From the NCBI RefSeq assembly GCF_026262505.1, contig NC_067205.1, forward strand, positions 5,394,001 through 5,458,000: a DNA stretch of 64,000 nucleotides. The letters are read 5' to 3'. The stretch is from Trichomonas vaginalis G3. Taxonomy: Eukaryota; Parabasalia; Trichomonadida; Trichomonadidae. A program made the translations under genes and the position numbers. Shown piece by piece: positions 1 to 11,008 of the stretch. The first letter of the stretch is position 1. Each line of letters starts with the position of its first letter. The notes under the pieces are model-generated. The model did not search any database and was not told the DNA's origin. It worked only from the letters and a program-made list of their open reading frames with translations.

Positions 1-2633
1 CTAAATGACAAAACATACAACCACAAAATGTGTAATTTAACACTTTCATTTTCAATGAATTTTGTAGAAGCAGTTGCCAATCTCTTGAATTCCAATTTTG
101 TGCAGCCATTATGCGTAACTTTGAACAGTTTGATTGTATCCATGACAACATCAACATTATCTGTCCTCTCAACCTCATCAACGAACCTTCCACTGCCTAA
201 TAAATTAAGATACTCAACAGCTTTGCCGGAAGCAATAATAAACCTGCAAACCAACCTGTACAAGTCATCATTATTAAGGGCAATCACGTCTCTGATGGTT
301 TTCTGGGCTCCTGGAGAAATTAAATTGTCATGTTTTGTCCAAGCAACGCAAGCGAGCATTTTAATCATCACAGGCTTCAGTTCCAATGGTATATCGCCAA
401 GCATGAAGTTGTTTAGCTGCTTTTCGACAAACCATTGTCCGATATCTTGCTGGGAAAGCAGTTTAAGGACGGAATTGGACAATTGATCCTTTACACATGA
501 CAGAGGTAATGAATGGAGAAGGATAACCATGAATTCGTAAACTCCATTTGCAATAATTTTGACATTTGGAGAATAAACAACGAGAGACAGCAAATTAACT
601 GCTGAAATATGGATGGCAGTGTTCTTTACGAAGATCCATTTGCCAATTAGTATCATATGCTGAGGGCTCATCACTAAATCAAAGGAAATCAAAGGAAGAA
701 CGTCAGAAAAGATGAGAATGGCCTGGGTAGCTGATGTTTCTTCGTTTGATTGTAGAACTGTGAACAAACTTGTCGCAATTTTGTAAAATAATTGTTCATT
801 TATTGGTTCTGTGTTTGTTTTGAAGTATCTCCTTAATCCACAGAGTATGGAAGGCAATATCTGATCAGGACAACTTAAAATCAGATCCAAATATTTTCCA
901 ATTTCGTTCTCATCGAGTTTTGTTCCGTAAAGCAAACAAATTGTGACCAAAAGAGAGTCGGGATATTCATGTAGGATGTTCAATTCGCTCTCTGAGAAGC
1001 TGTATTCGGCCAACCTGACGACAGAAAGCAGTAAAAAGAGAGATCTAACTTGTAATTCGTCTTTATCTAGGAATCCAAGACATAATTCAATGACGCCAAG
1101 CTTTATTGCCTGCTCACAAAGCTCTTTTGTCCTACAAATTGCCCTCAAAGCCCTGATTAATGAACCTTTCACCGCATTTGAAACGTTTTTCTGGGCAATT
1201 TTGGCCAAAACGAACTCTCTTGTTGTGGGGATCTCTGCACAAATGTCACCGAGTAGGTCGTAGGAGTCTTTTGTGGCGTTTTCGATCAAAAAATTGAGAG
1301 CATTTGTAGAAACTTTGATTTCAGCGGATTTTGCGAAGGAAATGAGTTTCTGTTCGAACATCTGTACGATTTCCGACATGGTCGGCCTCATAAATGGATC
1401 TGCCGATAGACATTTCTCAATTAATGACCTTAATTTTGGAGGAGTATCCGGCGGAACCACTTTTCTGTTGTTTGATTCAGGCGGTCTCCTTGTTGCCATC
1501 TCCAGAAGTACTACGCCGTACGAGTAAACGTCTGCGGCTGGCGAAATCATTCTTTCTCCTTCAGTTCGCAACATTTCGGGGGCGGACCACGATATAGTGC
1601 CGATAGGGCCGATATCGGCATTGGGATCATGGAAAACCCTTGAAGAGCCAAAATCGCATAATTTGACTCCTCCTGACTTTGAGAGCAGAATATTGAGCGA
1701 TTTGATATCACCGTGGATAGATCCGAGCTTGTGTAAGTAAACTAAGCCATTTGCAATGGAAAGTGCGATATGATCTAACATTTCTGGTGCATCGAGGGCT
1801 CCTGGTGTTTGTAGACCTCTAAATAATGATCCACCATCCATAAATTCAGTAATTAGCATAAAAGGAGGTTCTTTTGTGACTCCATGGAATTTTACGATAT
1901 TTTTGTGGTTTAAACGGGAATAAGCGTTTGCTTCGCATATCAATTGATTGAAATGCTCAGTTCTGGAGTGAGCGCTAGTAAAGAATTTGATTGCAACCTC
2001 TTCATTTGTAGATTTTCTTCGACCTTGGAAAATTGTTGAGAAAGTACCAGATCCGATCTTTTTAAGGATTTCTAAATCTTCTGTATCGACATAAAACTTT
2101 CTAAATGATTGAATTTGTTGAAATGTAAAACATTTTGGACTTTTATACGCTTCTAATGCTTTATTTATGTTTTGTTTGATATTATTTGGATCAGAATCAC
2201 CAAATTTGTCAGGTGGAATGTTCTTTATTATTTTCAAAAGCTTTTTTAGATCCAAAAAATCTGCATAATTCAATTTGTATTGAGGAATATCAAAGATACC
2301 TGTATTAATGTTGAACATGATGTTTGTGTATTCTTTCATTTCAGACATTTTCGCTTTTAATACGTTGATTGCGTGATCAATCGAAGTATGACAGATATAA
2401 TCAATCCAAACTTCCGGACCAATCATTAGGAGAATAGCTTGTAGTTCTCCTAGTGCAAAATCAAATCGTGATATGTTCGTTTTGTTTAAATTTGAATCGG
2501 TATTTTCGAAATAAGTCTTAAAAAGCGTAAATGAATGGAGACAATCAGCGAGCACACTGAACTTTTCCGTATGGATAGGGAGTCCATCGATTAATTTCAA
2601 AATATCACTGATTCTCTCGTCAATCGAATTCAT
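1..2633 (-). CDS. TKL-class protein kinase with helical-repeat tail (partial)
   Basis: A protein kinase read from an ATG at 2633; about 877 codons are visible with no stop, so the C-terminus lies outside the window. The first 185 or so residues are mostly helical with no clear motif. The kinase domain (about 188-445) shows the glycine loop GSGTFS near residue 194, the VAIK lysine near 213, the catalytic loop HGDIKSLN near 306, DFG near 326, SAPEM near 348 and SPAADVYSYGV after it. The catalytic-loop arginine is glycine (HGD for HRD), which occurs in many TKL-type kinases and need not mean loss of activity. The rest is a long run of short helices resembling armadillo/HEAT repeats. The layout matches the expanded TKL kinases of trichomonads. 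Likely a cytosolic Ser/Thr signalling kinase; the substrate is unknown. A transposon lies only 49 bp upstream of the ATG. Confidence 0.85.
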   Translation of the reverse strand, partial: MNSIDERISDILKLIDGLPIHTEKFSVLADCLHSFTLFKTYFENTDSNLNKTNISRFDFALGELQAILLMIGPEVWIDYICHTSIDHAINVLKAKMSEMKEYTNIMFNINTGIFDIPQYKLNYADFLDLKKLLKIIKNIPPDKFGDSDPNNIKQNINKALEAYKSPKCFTFQQIQSFRKFYVDTEDLEILKKIGSGTFSTIFQGRRKSTNEEVAIKFFTSAHSRTEHFNQLICEANAYSRLNHKNIVKFHGVTKEPPFMLITEFMDGGSLFRGLQTPGALDAPEMLDHIALSIANGLVYLHKLGSIHGDIKSLNILLSKSGGVKLCDFGSSRVFHDPNADIGPIGTISWSAPEMLRTEGERMISPAADVYSYGVVLLEMATRRPPESNNRKVVPPDTPPKLRSLIEKCLSADPFMRPTMSEIVQMFEQKLISFAKSAEIKVSTNALNFLIENATKDSYDLLGDICAEIPTTREFVLAKIAQKNVSNAVKGSLIRALRAICRTKELCEQAIKLGVIELCLGFLDKDELQVRSLFLLLSVVRLAEYSFSESELNILHEYPDSLLVTICLLYGTKLDENEIGKYLDLILSCPDQILPSILCGLRRYFKTNTEPINEQLFYKIATSLFTVLQSNEETSATQAILIFSDVLPLISFDLVMSPQHMILIGKWIFVKNTAIHISAVNLLSLVVYSPNVKIIANGVYEFMVILLHSLPLSCVKDQLSNSVLKLLSQQDIGQWFVEKQLNNFMLGDIPLELKPVMIKMLACVAWTKHDNLISPGAQKTIRDVIALNNDDLYRLVCRFIIASGKAVEYLNLLGSGRFVDEVERTDNVDVVMDTIKLFKVTHNGCTKLEFKRLATASTKFIENESVKLHILWLYVLSF

Positions 2634-2689
2634 CTATGAAATTTGAGTGCAATGATGAGATTCTGCGTATTGCAAAAATGGCTAGATGT

Positions 2690-5600
2690 AGAGGTAGGGC
2701 AACGATAAAAAATTTTTGGAAAAAAAGTTCGGAGATCTTAAACGTATCATATTCCCTGCATGGTTTGGTATCTTCCGCCATGCGTTGTGCCAAACATATT
2801 GACACTTTCCAATAATTAATTTATGGTATGAGTCACAGAGTTAGATTATAAAAAGAAAGTAAATAATTGCAATTAGAAATCATATATGTCGGAAATCAAA
2901 TGTTGATGAGCAGAAACCTTTTACTCATCATAAAAGAGATAAATCACTAAAGATTTGTATACATTAAAATTTGATATTTGGTGCTCGAAAACTGTCTTAT
3001 GGGACTCCTCCAAAATGAACCAATCTATCGCTGAGGACCAAATTAGATGATGTGGATGGTGTATTCTCTAATTCTAACTTAGGAAGAATGGGAACAAAAC
3101 GAATGACGACAACAACATGTCAAACATAGATTAAATATCTATGAATCAATAAAGTATACGTGCATTGAAGGTGATAACGATCACTTGAGGCTTATAACTC
3201 TTTGACTAAATTATGCAATAATTAAATATAATCATTTTTATATTTTTATACTGATAGTAATTAATATACTATCCTGCTTAATAAATGGTATGATCAAATT
3301 TGTTTGAAAATTTAATTATGTATATGAAACTATGTCTTCTATATAAAAATCAAAATTTTCGGACGAACCTAGATTGAACCTTTATGAAAATCTATCATTT
3401 TTGTTAATTGAGTTAATATGAATCTTTTACATATGTATATATAGCATTGATAGCTTATATAATCATGGTTTATTCCATATTAACATATTTTTTCAGTTAA
3501 ATTTGTTAATAATATCATGTAACAAATTAATTCAAGATTAGAATGTCTACAAAATGCTAACAAATAAGAACAAAATACGATTTCTCGACTTAAATTTTAA
3601 TATGGAGTAGTTTTTCGTTTAAATCTAATTAAAAATGAATAAAAACTTATCTTGTACTATTTTCATTCAAAGATTTTAATAATGTAAATCATGCATTTTC
3701 ATAATTCAGTACAGTTCTTTTTAGAATTAAAGTTGATGAGGATGATATTTGTGATTTAAAATAATTTGTTAATGTTCACCTTTTATTCATCACCTTGTGG
3801 TATGCCCTAAAGCAATAGCATTATCAATTCTGCTGAATTGATCAACTCAAAATTCCAAAAAAAATTCAAAATTTCAAAAATGAAATTAAACAATTTGAAT
3901 TTCACATCAAAAAATCAATTTCGAAAAAAATTTGGAAAATCAAAGTATTTGATAATTAGTCAAATAATCAATTTACATCGTTTTTACTCATAAAAAACAA
4001 CTAATTTTTGATTTTGATATCATATTTGATAAATACTCATTCCAGAGTTGACGTAATGTATTAATTATTGTTAGAGATATTGCTTTCGCAGCAAAATTCT
4101 TATTTCATGAAAGAAAAAAAAAATGATTTTATTCCAACAAAAACAAGTAAACAGATGAATGGAAACGTACTATATTTTCATAAATGTAGTAATCAGCGTG
4201 TCGGCTTTTGTTTATCATGTTCGAGTCAAAATGTATTAACTTGTAATAAGAAATATTCGAAGATTATATGAAGTATTGAGCATTCTTTGTAGAAATATTT
4301 GTAATTCATTACTAACATATATAATAAAGTTGTTTTTTTTTCCTTATTGCAATAATTTTGTCTGATTTTAATAACTTTTCATGTATACGAGTTGTGTGAA
4401 TATGCATCATAATATGCGTAAATATACTTATTTGCGACGAATAATGTGGTTGCATAATGGAGGTGCTAAATTTTGATTTTTAATATGGGGCTTTGGTATG
4501 TATAATCATGTTCTTATCTCAACGTAGGAGTATTGGTGCAATATGATTAAAATTTACGAGGTTGATCTTAAATTGAATAATTCTGGAGTATAAATCACAA
4601 TGCAGCTAATTCTATGTTAAAGATAGATACAGATTGTAGTAATCAATTAGGGAGTACAAATTCATTCTTTCATTTCTGTCGTATTGAGCAGAAAGGAAGA
4701 GATCATAACCCTAGGAAAAAAAGCCCAAATTTGTCACTTTTCATAGTACGTTAAACTCAATTCGCTCGGCGAATGCCGAGCACACGTACTCATCATTCAA
4801 CATAATATTCTCATTCTTTGGTTATTATAGTGCCAGACAACACAAGATTTCAAAGAATTACTTAAGTTTTCAATTAATCTTAATCCGATTTTAGATTTAT
4901 CGAGAACTCCATCATCACAATCACATACTTCAGTGCGGTAACTACAATTATCCATATACAGAAGGAAGTTCTTTTCGAACAACTCATTTGGAGTCTGTTT
5001 TGGAAAGAACTTCTTTCTGTCCGACTTAATTTCATAGTTCCTGATCAACCAAAAGACAGAAACCACACACTATCTACTTAGGAAAGGAGTTCTTTCTAAA
5101 TCTTCCTTAAATTGAGATTTTACGAGAGATAACCCTTCTATTGCACTTAAAAATGAACATTTTGATATCTTTAGTATCACACATGGTCATATATAGTATT
5201 TCATCTACATGAATACATTCATCTTTCGAAGTCTCTCATTAAATGGGAGCTTCGAAAGATGAATCGTTTTATTCATACAACTTTAAATCTCGAACACATT
5301 TAGAGAGTGAGTATATCATTTTATTCTTGTTTTGAGTTTATTCTGATTCAAAATTGCAGTGAAAACAGAAGTTCACACATCATATCTGAATGTGAGCTCA
5401 TCTATACTTATACGATCTCAATACCTCCACTCTAAGCATAAGAGGTGAAGTTATATAAAAATTATCAGATGCGTTGAAGTCTCAAAAGTATTGCCTGAAT
5501 GCTTGTTTCATATTTGTCCAAGTAGTTTCAATGAATAAATGTATTGTTTTTTATAATTTCGATTTATTTTTAGAAAATATTCAATATAAACCTTTATTGT

Positions 5601-6088
5601 GTTATTTACATCTCATAAATTCTCTGTCTAAATCATATAAAAGCGCGTTTTACCCCTATGAATCAAGAAATTCATTCAATATTCATGGTATATTTATTAA
5701 ATTTATACGATTTACTAATAATCAATATTATATCCTCATAAATAGCAATATATTTTGGTAATCTATGATAATCATATACAATATTTGAAATCAAATTTTC
5801 ATTAGTTTAGGTTCCTTGTTAATAGTAAACCATTATATTTATTACTAATAATAAAATCTATGTGTCGTATTGAAATTCAATAAAATTACTTATTCGGTCC
5901 AAAAAAACAAATTAGATAAAATTTTTCTTTTTTTATGTAATTTTTGTTTTTCATTTTTCTCAAGATCCTAAGTTATGTCCTAACTTTTGACATCATATCC
6001 TATCATGCTAGGCTATATATTATAGCATATCCAAAAGGCAAGGAAATCTATCAGAGAAGCCTTTTTGACCTATCGTTGCCCTACCTCT
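2690..6088. mobile_element. 3.4 kb DNA transposon, 17-bp inverted ends, 8-bp target duplication (hAT-like)
   Basis: The ends are perfect inverted repeats: AGAGGTAGGGCAACGAT at 2690-2706 and its complement at 6072-6088. They are flanked by an exact 8-bp direct duplication, CTAGATGT, at 2682-2689 and 6089-6096. An 8-bp duplication is usual for hAT elements, so that superfamily is the best guess. The interior is AT-rich, and its short open frames (67-95 codons) match no transposase, so the element looks non-autonomous or decayed. Its left 684 bp occur again at 11455-12138 with about two differences. The element stands 49 bp before the kinase ATG and could supply or disturb that promoter. Confidence 0.8.
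5217..5264. repeat. hairpin inside the 3.4 kb transposon
   Basis: Two perfect 15-bp arms (5217-5231 and 5250-5264, ATTCATCTTTCGAAG and its complement) surround an 18-nt loop. It lies inside the hAT-like element. It resembles, singly, the hairpins that form long arrays in two other elements of this window. Confidence 0.7.
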
Positions 6089-6387
6089 CTAGATGTGAGC
6101 GACCAAAATTGATTGTCTAATGATATATAGTAGAGTGATATCCATATTATCAAATATATAACTTGATTAATTGGGAAAATTTCGAGTTATGACATTAATT
6201 TCAAGTTCATGTAAACCTTTTCAAATTGAGAGGAATGAATGATTTACAATGTAAAGATCCTTAGTCAGCATGCCTACACATATAATCCAAATTACTTTGT
6301 AATCATATTTACTATCCCTTCCACATTCACATATTAGATATTAAGCATAATAAAACAAAACAACATTTAGTAATAAACAAAATATAA

Positions 6388-7389
6388 TTAAGAGCGGAAT
6401 CTAAGCTCTCTCTTCACTTGTGAAAGTCGTGTTAAGACTCTGTTATACTGATTGGAAATGTTTGGATCAACATCATCAAAATTCTCATCCATGATGTTTT
6501 CAAGTTCGATCTTTTTGTCTTCAAGCATATCTCTTTCTCTAATCAAGTCATCATACTCCATATCAGCAGGATTTCTACTATTTGATGATGAATTGCTAGA
6601 TCTAGCTGAATTTGGAGCATATCTCGGTTGATTTTGAGGAATATTGTCTTGATACATGGAAGGATTTGGTAAATCTTGCTGGATTCTACTTGGTGGAGGT
6701 AACTCTTCTTGATATCTTCTTGGACTACTCGGTTCTGCCTGAAATCTTTTCGGACTTTCAGGAGGTTGGTAATTTTGTTGATAATTCGGCTCTGGCTGAT
6801 ATCTTCTTGGACTATCTGGCATTTGTCCGTTGGATAGACGAGATCTTCTACTTCCGTTAGAATATTGGTCGCTTTCTAGCTGTGATGCATTGATTTGCGA
6901 TAAAGAAGAGTTTTGTTCTTGTAATTTACGATTTTTCAACTGGAGAGATTCGAGTATTTTCATATTTGCTGCTGCTTCTTTGCATTTGATATCATATTGA
7001 TATTGTAAATAAAGTAGTCTATCTTCTGCTTGTTTCTTTAAATTCTTTTCATTTGTTAATTCAATTTGTAGATTTGAAACTTGTTCTGTAAGTATTTCTA
7101 TTTCAGATTGATCTAAAAGATCATCTATTTTTTGCGAAAGAACTTTATTTTGTTGCATTAATTCTCTTATCTTTGCTTTAAGATCTTGATTTTCTCTTTG
7201 TAATTGAAACAATTCTTGATCTTCGTCAACAACCATTGATACTTCAATATCAGGATCTATTGACTGCTCTTCTACTGAAATTATTGATTTTTCTGAGATT
7301 TGAGATACACTAATACTTGTTTGTGTTGCCTTTTTAGCTGCTTCTTCACGTCTTCTTAATAATGCTTGTGCGAACTTAGAGTTTTCCAT
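6388..7389 (-). CDS. coiled-coil protein with SPRRYQ-type repeats
   Basis: A 333-residue protein of unknown function with an ATG start. Residues about 1-20 are basic and alanine-rich. Residues 60-165 form a strong coiled coil (repeated L, E, K and Q heptads such as LQRENQDLKAKIRELMQQ). Residues 185-285 are disordered and rich in P, S, Q and N, with degenerate repeats of the form SPRRYQ/SPKRFQ spaced by about 20 residues. A second charged helical segment (about 275-333) closes the protein. SP followed by basic residues suggests phosphorylation by proline-directed kinases, which is inference only. A structural or cytoskeletal scaffold role would fit, but no family is recognised. The next gene (7594-9636) lies on the same strand, separated by about 200 bp. 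Confidence 0.8.
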   Translation of the reverse strand: MENSKFAQALLRRREEAAKKATQTSISVSQISEKSIISVEEQSIDPDIEVSMVVDEDQELFQLQRENQDLKAKIRELMQQNKVLSQKIDDLLDQSEIEILTEQVSNLQIELTNEKNLKKQAEDRLLYLQYQYDIKCKEAAANMKILESLQLKNRKLQEQNSSLSQINASQLESDQYSNGSRRSRLSNGQMPDSPRRYQPEPNYQQNYQPPESPKRFQAEPSSPRRYQEELPPPSRIQQDLPNPSMYQDNIPQNQPRYAPNSARSSNSSSNSRNPADMEYDDLIRERDMLEDKKIELENIMDENFDDVDPNISNQYNRVLTRLSQVKRELRFRS

Positions 7390-7444
7390 ATTAATTTTTT
7401 CGTTTTTCTAATTTTTCTCAAAATATTATTAAACGGTCACCGAA

Positions 7445-7456
7445 TGTCACTTTTTT
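7445..7456 (-). promoter_or_regulatory. possible upstream motif AAAAAAGTGACA
   Basis: On the coding strand, AAAAAAGTGACA stands about 55 nt before the ATG of the coiled-coil gene. A close match, AAAAAGTGACTT, stands about 105 nt before the ATG at 9636. Two matches are weak evidence, and the same string also occurs inside transposons of this window, so this is tentative. Confidence 0.25.
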
Positions 7457-7593
7457 GATGAGATGATTTTATTCAACAAACAAAAAAACTTTTGTATGAA
7501 ACAACTAAGCCTCATAGGAAATGAAATGATATAACCAACAACGAAATTAAATTTTTACATACAAAAATACATAAAAATTAGAAAATTACAAAA

Positions 7594-9636
7594 TTATTTT
7601 CGAGACATTTCCAAAATTCTCTGGCATTGCATTGGGTTTGTGCAGATACTTCGCAATGATTCACAGTCTTTGATCAAATAATGGAAAGATGTTGTAAATT
7701 TTTGGAATGAGTCGATTATGTCGTGTCCCCAGAACTGAGTCATCTGGCTATCAGATACAAATGATATGTAGAAGATAAATGTCCTGAAAATTTTCGTTTC
7801 TTTTGACATAAAAAGACAAAATGCGAAAATCTTATGCCAAAGAGGGGAAAAGAAATCCGGAACAAGCAATTTCATGTTGAACATGAACCTGGACATGAAA
7901 ATAAGCTGCTGTCCGTAGCCGACTTCTGATAAATGTGAAATAATCGTAGAAGTCGATATGATATGGAGGTAAATGTGTCTTATATACGGATCTTCCTTGA
8001 TTTCCCTTTGGTATGTCTGTATTTTCTCTTCTAATAAGTGATTAAATATGACATCGCTGTTTAGAATCTCTGAATCGTGGAAATAAATAGCATCGAAGGC
8101 CGCACACCACATGGAGAAGCTAACAGAGGTAGAAATCTTTTCGTTACATGTAATCAAATCATAACATGAGGAAACCTTTTGAATTACGGAGCCTTTGCAA
8201 GCAGAAGTCGCTTTAGAAATGAAATCATAAGCAAACCTATGGAAAATTATGCTCAAATGGTTCTCAATTAGTTGAGTATAATTTTGATGACTCTCTAGAG
8301 TCTCTATATCAAGAATATACTGTTGCAATGTATCAAAGTTTCGATAACAATCATTGTTGGCTCGGTTGTAAATGTATTCAATGAGTTCTCCGTATTTCAT
8401 GATATCAGGGAACTTTTCTTCGACAAAATCTATGATATTCAGGTTATTTTGTTCACATTCATTGGCAACGTTCTTGTAAATCCTCTCAAAAGTTGGGTTT
8501 TCACGGATATCTATTTTATCCGGCTGAATTCCGAATAATGCATCGCCCAGACGGTCATAGATGGAGGTGTTAGATAGGAAATCAGGGAAAATATTGAATA
8601 AAAGTGGATTCCAATTTTCAGAAAAATGAATTTTCTTCGAATCCTGTAAATAAGAGCTCTCGTCGTTAGAAGAGATGATATCTATAAGTAATTTAACATC
8701 GTACTCACTCATTATCGTCGGACAACCGCGGAACCAATGAATTCCTTGAATTTTAGGATAAGGATTGTAAACAATGCCGGTAGAGGACATTATATCGATG
8801 ACTTCAAGTGACTTTTCGTCAATTAACCGCTTGAAAAACGTTTCTAAACCTTTTTTCGAAGTATTATCTGTAAAATAGCCAGAAAACTCTTTGTAGGAAA
8901 GGTAGTGCTTGTAGAAAACATCTTCTATAACAAATTTGGCTTCTTCGTCTGAAAATTTTTGAATTAATAATAAAACAACTTGAACATGGGAATAAGTAAG
9001 GAGAGGAAGAGATTGCAAGAGTACTTCTTTGAACGCTTTATAGTATGACTCGAATGGAGTGGATTCGTAGAAGTAAAGCGTTTTTTGCGCGAATGTTGAT
9101 AAAAAAAATGAATAAAAAGAAGGAATACAGTGGAAAAACGAGCTTACTAGTGCTTCTGACGTGATAAGATCGTTGTTGTTATAAATAAAAGTGCGAATAA
9201 ACTGAGAACCGGCAATTAAAAATTCTTCGGATGCAAAATAGCAAAACATGGCTGGAAAAGTACTGTAAGCAAATAGAAAATGGTTTGTTGGATCTGTTTC
9301 TAAGTACTTGGCAACAAAAGTAGAGTAAGCAACTGGTTCATTGTAAAATTGAACGATATTTGTAGTAATTTTCTGGCAAAGTATATGAGCAATCACGCGA
9401 TTACTCGGTCTACATTCTTTGTGAATGGAAGCAAATAAGTCAGGTGCATTTGGTACACCAAAAAAATCTGCTCCATCACAATAAAACATTTCTGTAAGGA
9501 AAACACCCCTTAAATATTTGATATTCTGCATGAATGTCTTATATGTTTCAGTAAGAGGATTGTTTGACAAAGTGTTGAACTTGAAAAATCCATATTTTTC
9601 ATATTCCTTTAGTTTTTCCATTTCATAAATTGACAT
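7594..9636 (-). CDS. large helical protein of unknown function
   Basis: A 680-residue protein with an ATG at 9636. I do not recognise a family. It has no signal peptide, no clear membrane segment and no catalytic motif. It is rich in aromatic residues (F, Y) and appears helical throughout, in the manner of the HEAT-like or scaffold proteins that trichomonads encode in large numbers. The frame is open over more than 2 kb in AT-rich DNA and the codon use looks like that of its neighbours, so it is very likely a real gene. It lies on the same strand as the coiled-coil gene and the glycine-rich gene. Confidence 0.8.
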   Translation of the reverse strand: MSIYEMEKLKEYEKYGFFKFNTLSNNPLTETYKTFMQNIKYLRGVFLTEMFYCDGADFFGVPNAPDLFASIHKECRPSNRVIAHILCQKITTNIVQFYNEPVAYSTFVAKYLETDPTNHFLFAYSTFPAMFCYFASEEFLIAGSQFIRTFIYNNNDLITSEALVSSFFHCIPSFYSFFLSTFAQKTLYFYESTPFESYYKAFKEVLLQSLPLLTYSHVQVVLLLIQKFSDEEAKFVIEDVFYKHYLSYKEFSGYFTDNTSKKGLETFFKRLIDEKSLEVIDIMSSTGIVYNPYPKIQGIHWFRGCPTIMSEYDVKLLIDIISSNDESSYLQDSKKIHFSENWNPLLFNIFPDFLSNTSIYDRLGDALFGIQPDKIDIRENPTFERIYKNVANECEQNNLNIIDFVEEKFPDIMKYGELIEYIYNRANNDCYRNFDTLQQYILDIETLESHQNYTQLIENHLSIIFHRFAYDFISKATSACKGSVIQKVSSCYDLITCNEKISTSVSFSMWCAAFDAIYFHDSEILNSDVIFNHLLEEKIQTYQREIKEDPYIRHIYLHIISTSTIISHLSEVGYGQQLIFMSRFMFNMKLLVPDFFSPLWHKIFAFCLFMSKETKIFRTFIFYISFVSDSQMTQFWGHDIIDSFQKFTTSFHYLIKDCESLRSICTNPMQCQRILEMSRK

Positions 9637-10051
9637 GTGACCTGAAATTCACAGAAAAATCACACCATGTCATATTAAAAGCTTCATAGTAATTAGTTAT
9701 ATTATTTAACTTTCTGTCAAAATTGGTTTCCATATCCAAAAGTCACTTTTTCCCCAACTAAAAAAAATTCATTTTATCTGGAAAGTAGGTGCTATAAACC
9801 CTTTTACGATTTGTTTTGGATTAGGCTCATATGCATCATAGATATAGTGCACTTATTTACAATGTAAAGAAGAAAACAATTTGAATACTCGTTCTTAAAT
9901 TATTGATCTTGAAAAAGACCTCTTAGATCAGAAGAATTTATATCATGTTTAGCAATATACTATTGCTTGAATATTTATTACTCGGATATTTTTTTTTATT
10001 AATATAACAAAAAATTAGAAACAAAAATTAAAGAAAATAGAATAAGGAAAG
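9637..10051. other. spacer between two minus-strand genes
   Basis: About 415 bp of AT-rich DNA holding the likely promoter of the 680-residue protein gene and the 3' end of the glycine-rich gene. It includes GTCACTTTTT at 9742-9751 and the string TTTACAATGTAAA at about 9857, which recurs near 6243 and in shortened form near 11259. No coding signal is seen. Confidence 0.5.
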
Positions 10052-11008
10052 TTATACAACTGAAGGTAGAGTTATAAATGAAACAAGTTGTGAAAAACTA
10101 AAACCAGAAAGACCGCATCCATGAATTTTAATGTTTTCGTTTTCAACAAAATCCAACAACGTGATTCCACTCTTCATTGATGCTTTCATCAAAAAATGCT
10201 CTCTCTTGTAAATATAATCCTTTGGTTTGAAAGAAGTCGATGTCAGAACATATCCTGAACCTCCTGCACCACTATATCCATAGCCTCCAGCAGCAGCACC
10301 TCCAAACCAACCTCCTCCACCTCCAGCACTACCGTAATTACATGAAGTGCACGTAAATGATCCTCCATTTCCAAATTCAGCTTCAGTACGATAATCGTAA
10401 TTCACTCCTGCACCTGGACTGGATTGAGTTCCTCCATATGCTGCATAATCTTTATTTGTAATCAAAAATATTCCATCACCGCCTTGATAACCTCCTCCAG
10501 AACCTCCATTATTATTATATTTATTATTTGAGGATTCAACTTCAGTGTATCCATATGATGACCCCCCTCCACCACCCGCAACTATTATTCGTGCATAAAA
10601 TGAGTTATTTTCGAGGCGAATATCACTTGCACCACCTCCACCAGCTCCATATTTGGTAGATGAATCATAATACTTTCCGTTTCCACCACCGTTGAATCCA
10701 CCTTTTTGAAAACCTTTATTTTTTTCTGCAGTTCCTTTCCCGCCGATATATAGAAATCCTTTGGTCTCACTTTTCAGTGTAAGAATACCTTTTGAGTAAC
10801 CGCCTGGGCTGCCGTTTTCATAAAAATATCCTCCTCCTTGTGCTCCCCAAACTTCAAGGAGATATTTTCCTGGTGGAAAATTGACTTCGTAATGAGCACA
10901 ATCATATGTTGTTTTGCAGGGATATTCAAATGTATAAACATAATTATTATCTATATATACTTTATTTTCACCTTTCGAAAGGTCTGAGAATTTGTAAGAG
11001 AATGGCAA
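10052..11008 (-). CDS. glycine-rich protein (Gly_rich/ALK-type fold)
   Basis: About 318 residues. From about residue 45 the sequence has the features of the glycine-rich domain first seen in ALK/LTK receptors and expanded in trichomonads: a FPPGKYLLEVWGAQGG start, many GGG and GAGGGGASDIR runs, VAGGGGGSS, and SGYVLTS near residue 255. The domain forms a sheet supported by glycine helices. Such proteins are often surface-linked, but no signal peptide or membrane segment is visible here. The frame opens at a TTG (11008); there is no in-frame ATG before an upstream stop, so the true start is unclear. Either a non-standard start is used or the N-terminus has been lost. Confidence 0.75.
   Translation of the reverse strand: MPFSYKFSDLSKGENKVYIDNNYVYTFEYPCKTTYDCAHYEVNFPPGKYLLEVWGAQGGGYFYENGSPGGYSKGILTLKSETKGFLYIGGKGTAEKNKGFQKGGFNGGGNGKYYDSSTKYGAGGGGASDIRLENNSFYARIIVAGGGGGSSYGYTEVESSNNKYNNNGGSGGGYQGGDGIFLITNKDYAAYGGTQSSPGAGVNYDYRTEAEFGNGGSFTCTSCNYGSAGGGGGWFGGAAAGGYGYSGAGGSGYVLTSTSFKPKDYIYKREHFLMKASMKSGITLLDFVENENIKIHGCGLSGFSFSQLVSFITLPSVV

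Noticed and set aside
28-1597. Plus-strand frames opposite the kinase
   Set aside because: They are shadows of a continuous minus-strand coding region with clear kinase motifs.
4068-5761. Frames of 67-95 codons inside the hAT-like element
   Set aside because: Too short, of AT-driven composition, with no similarity to a transposase.
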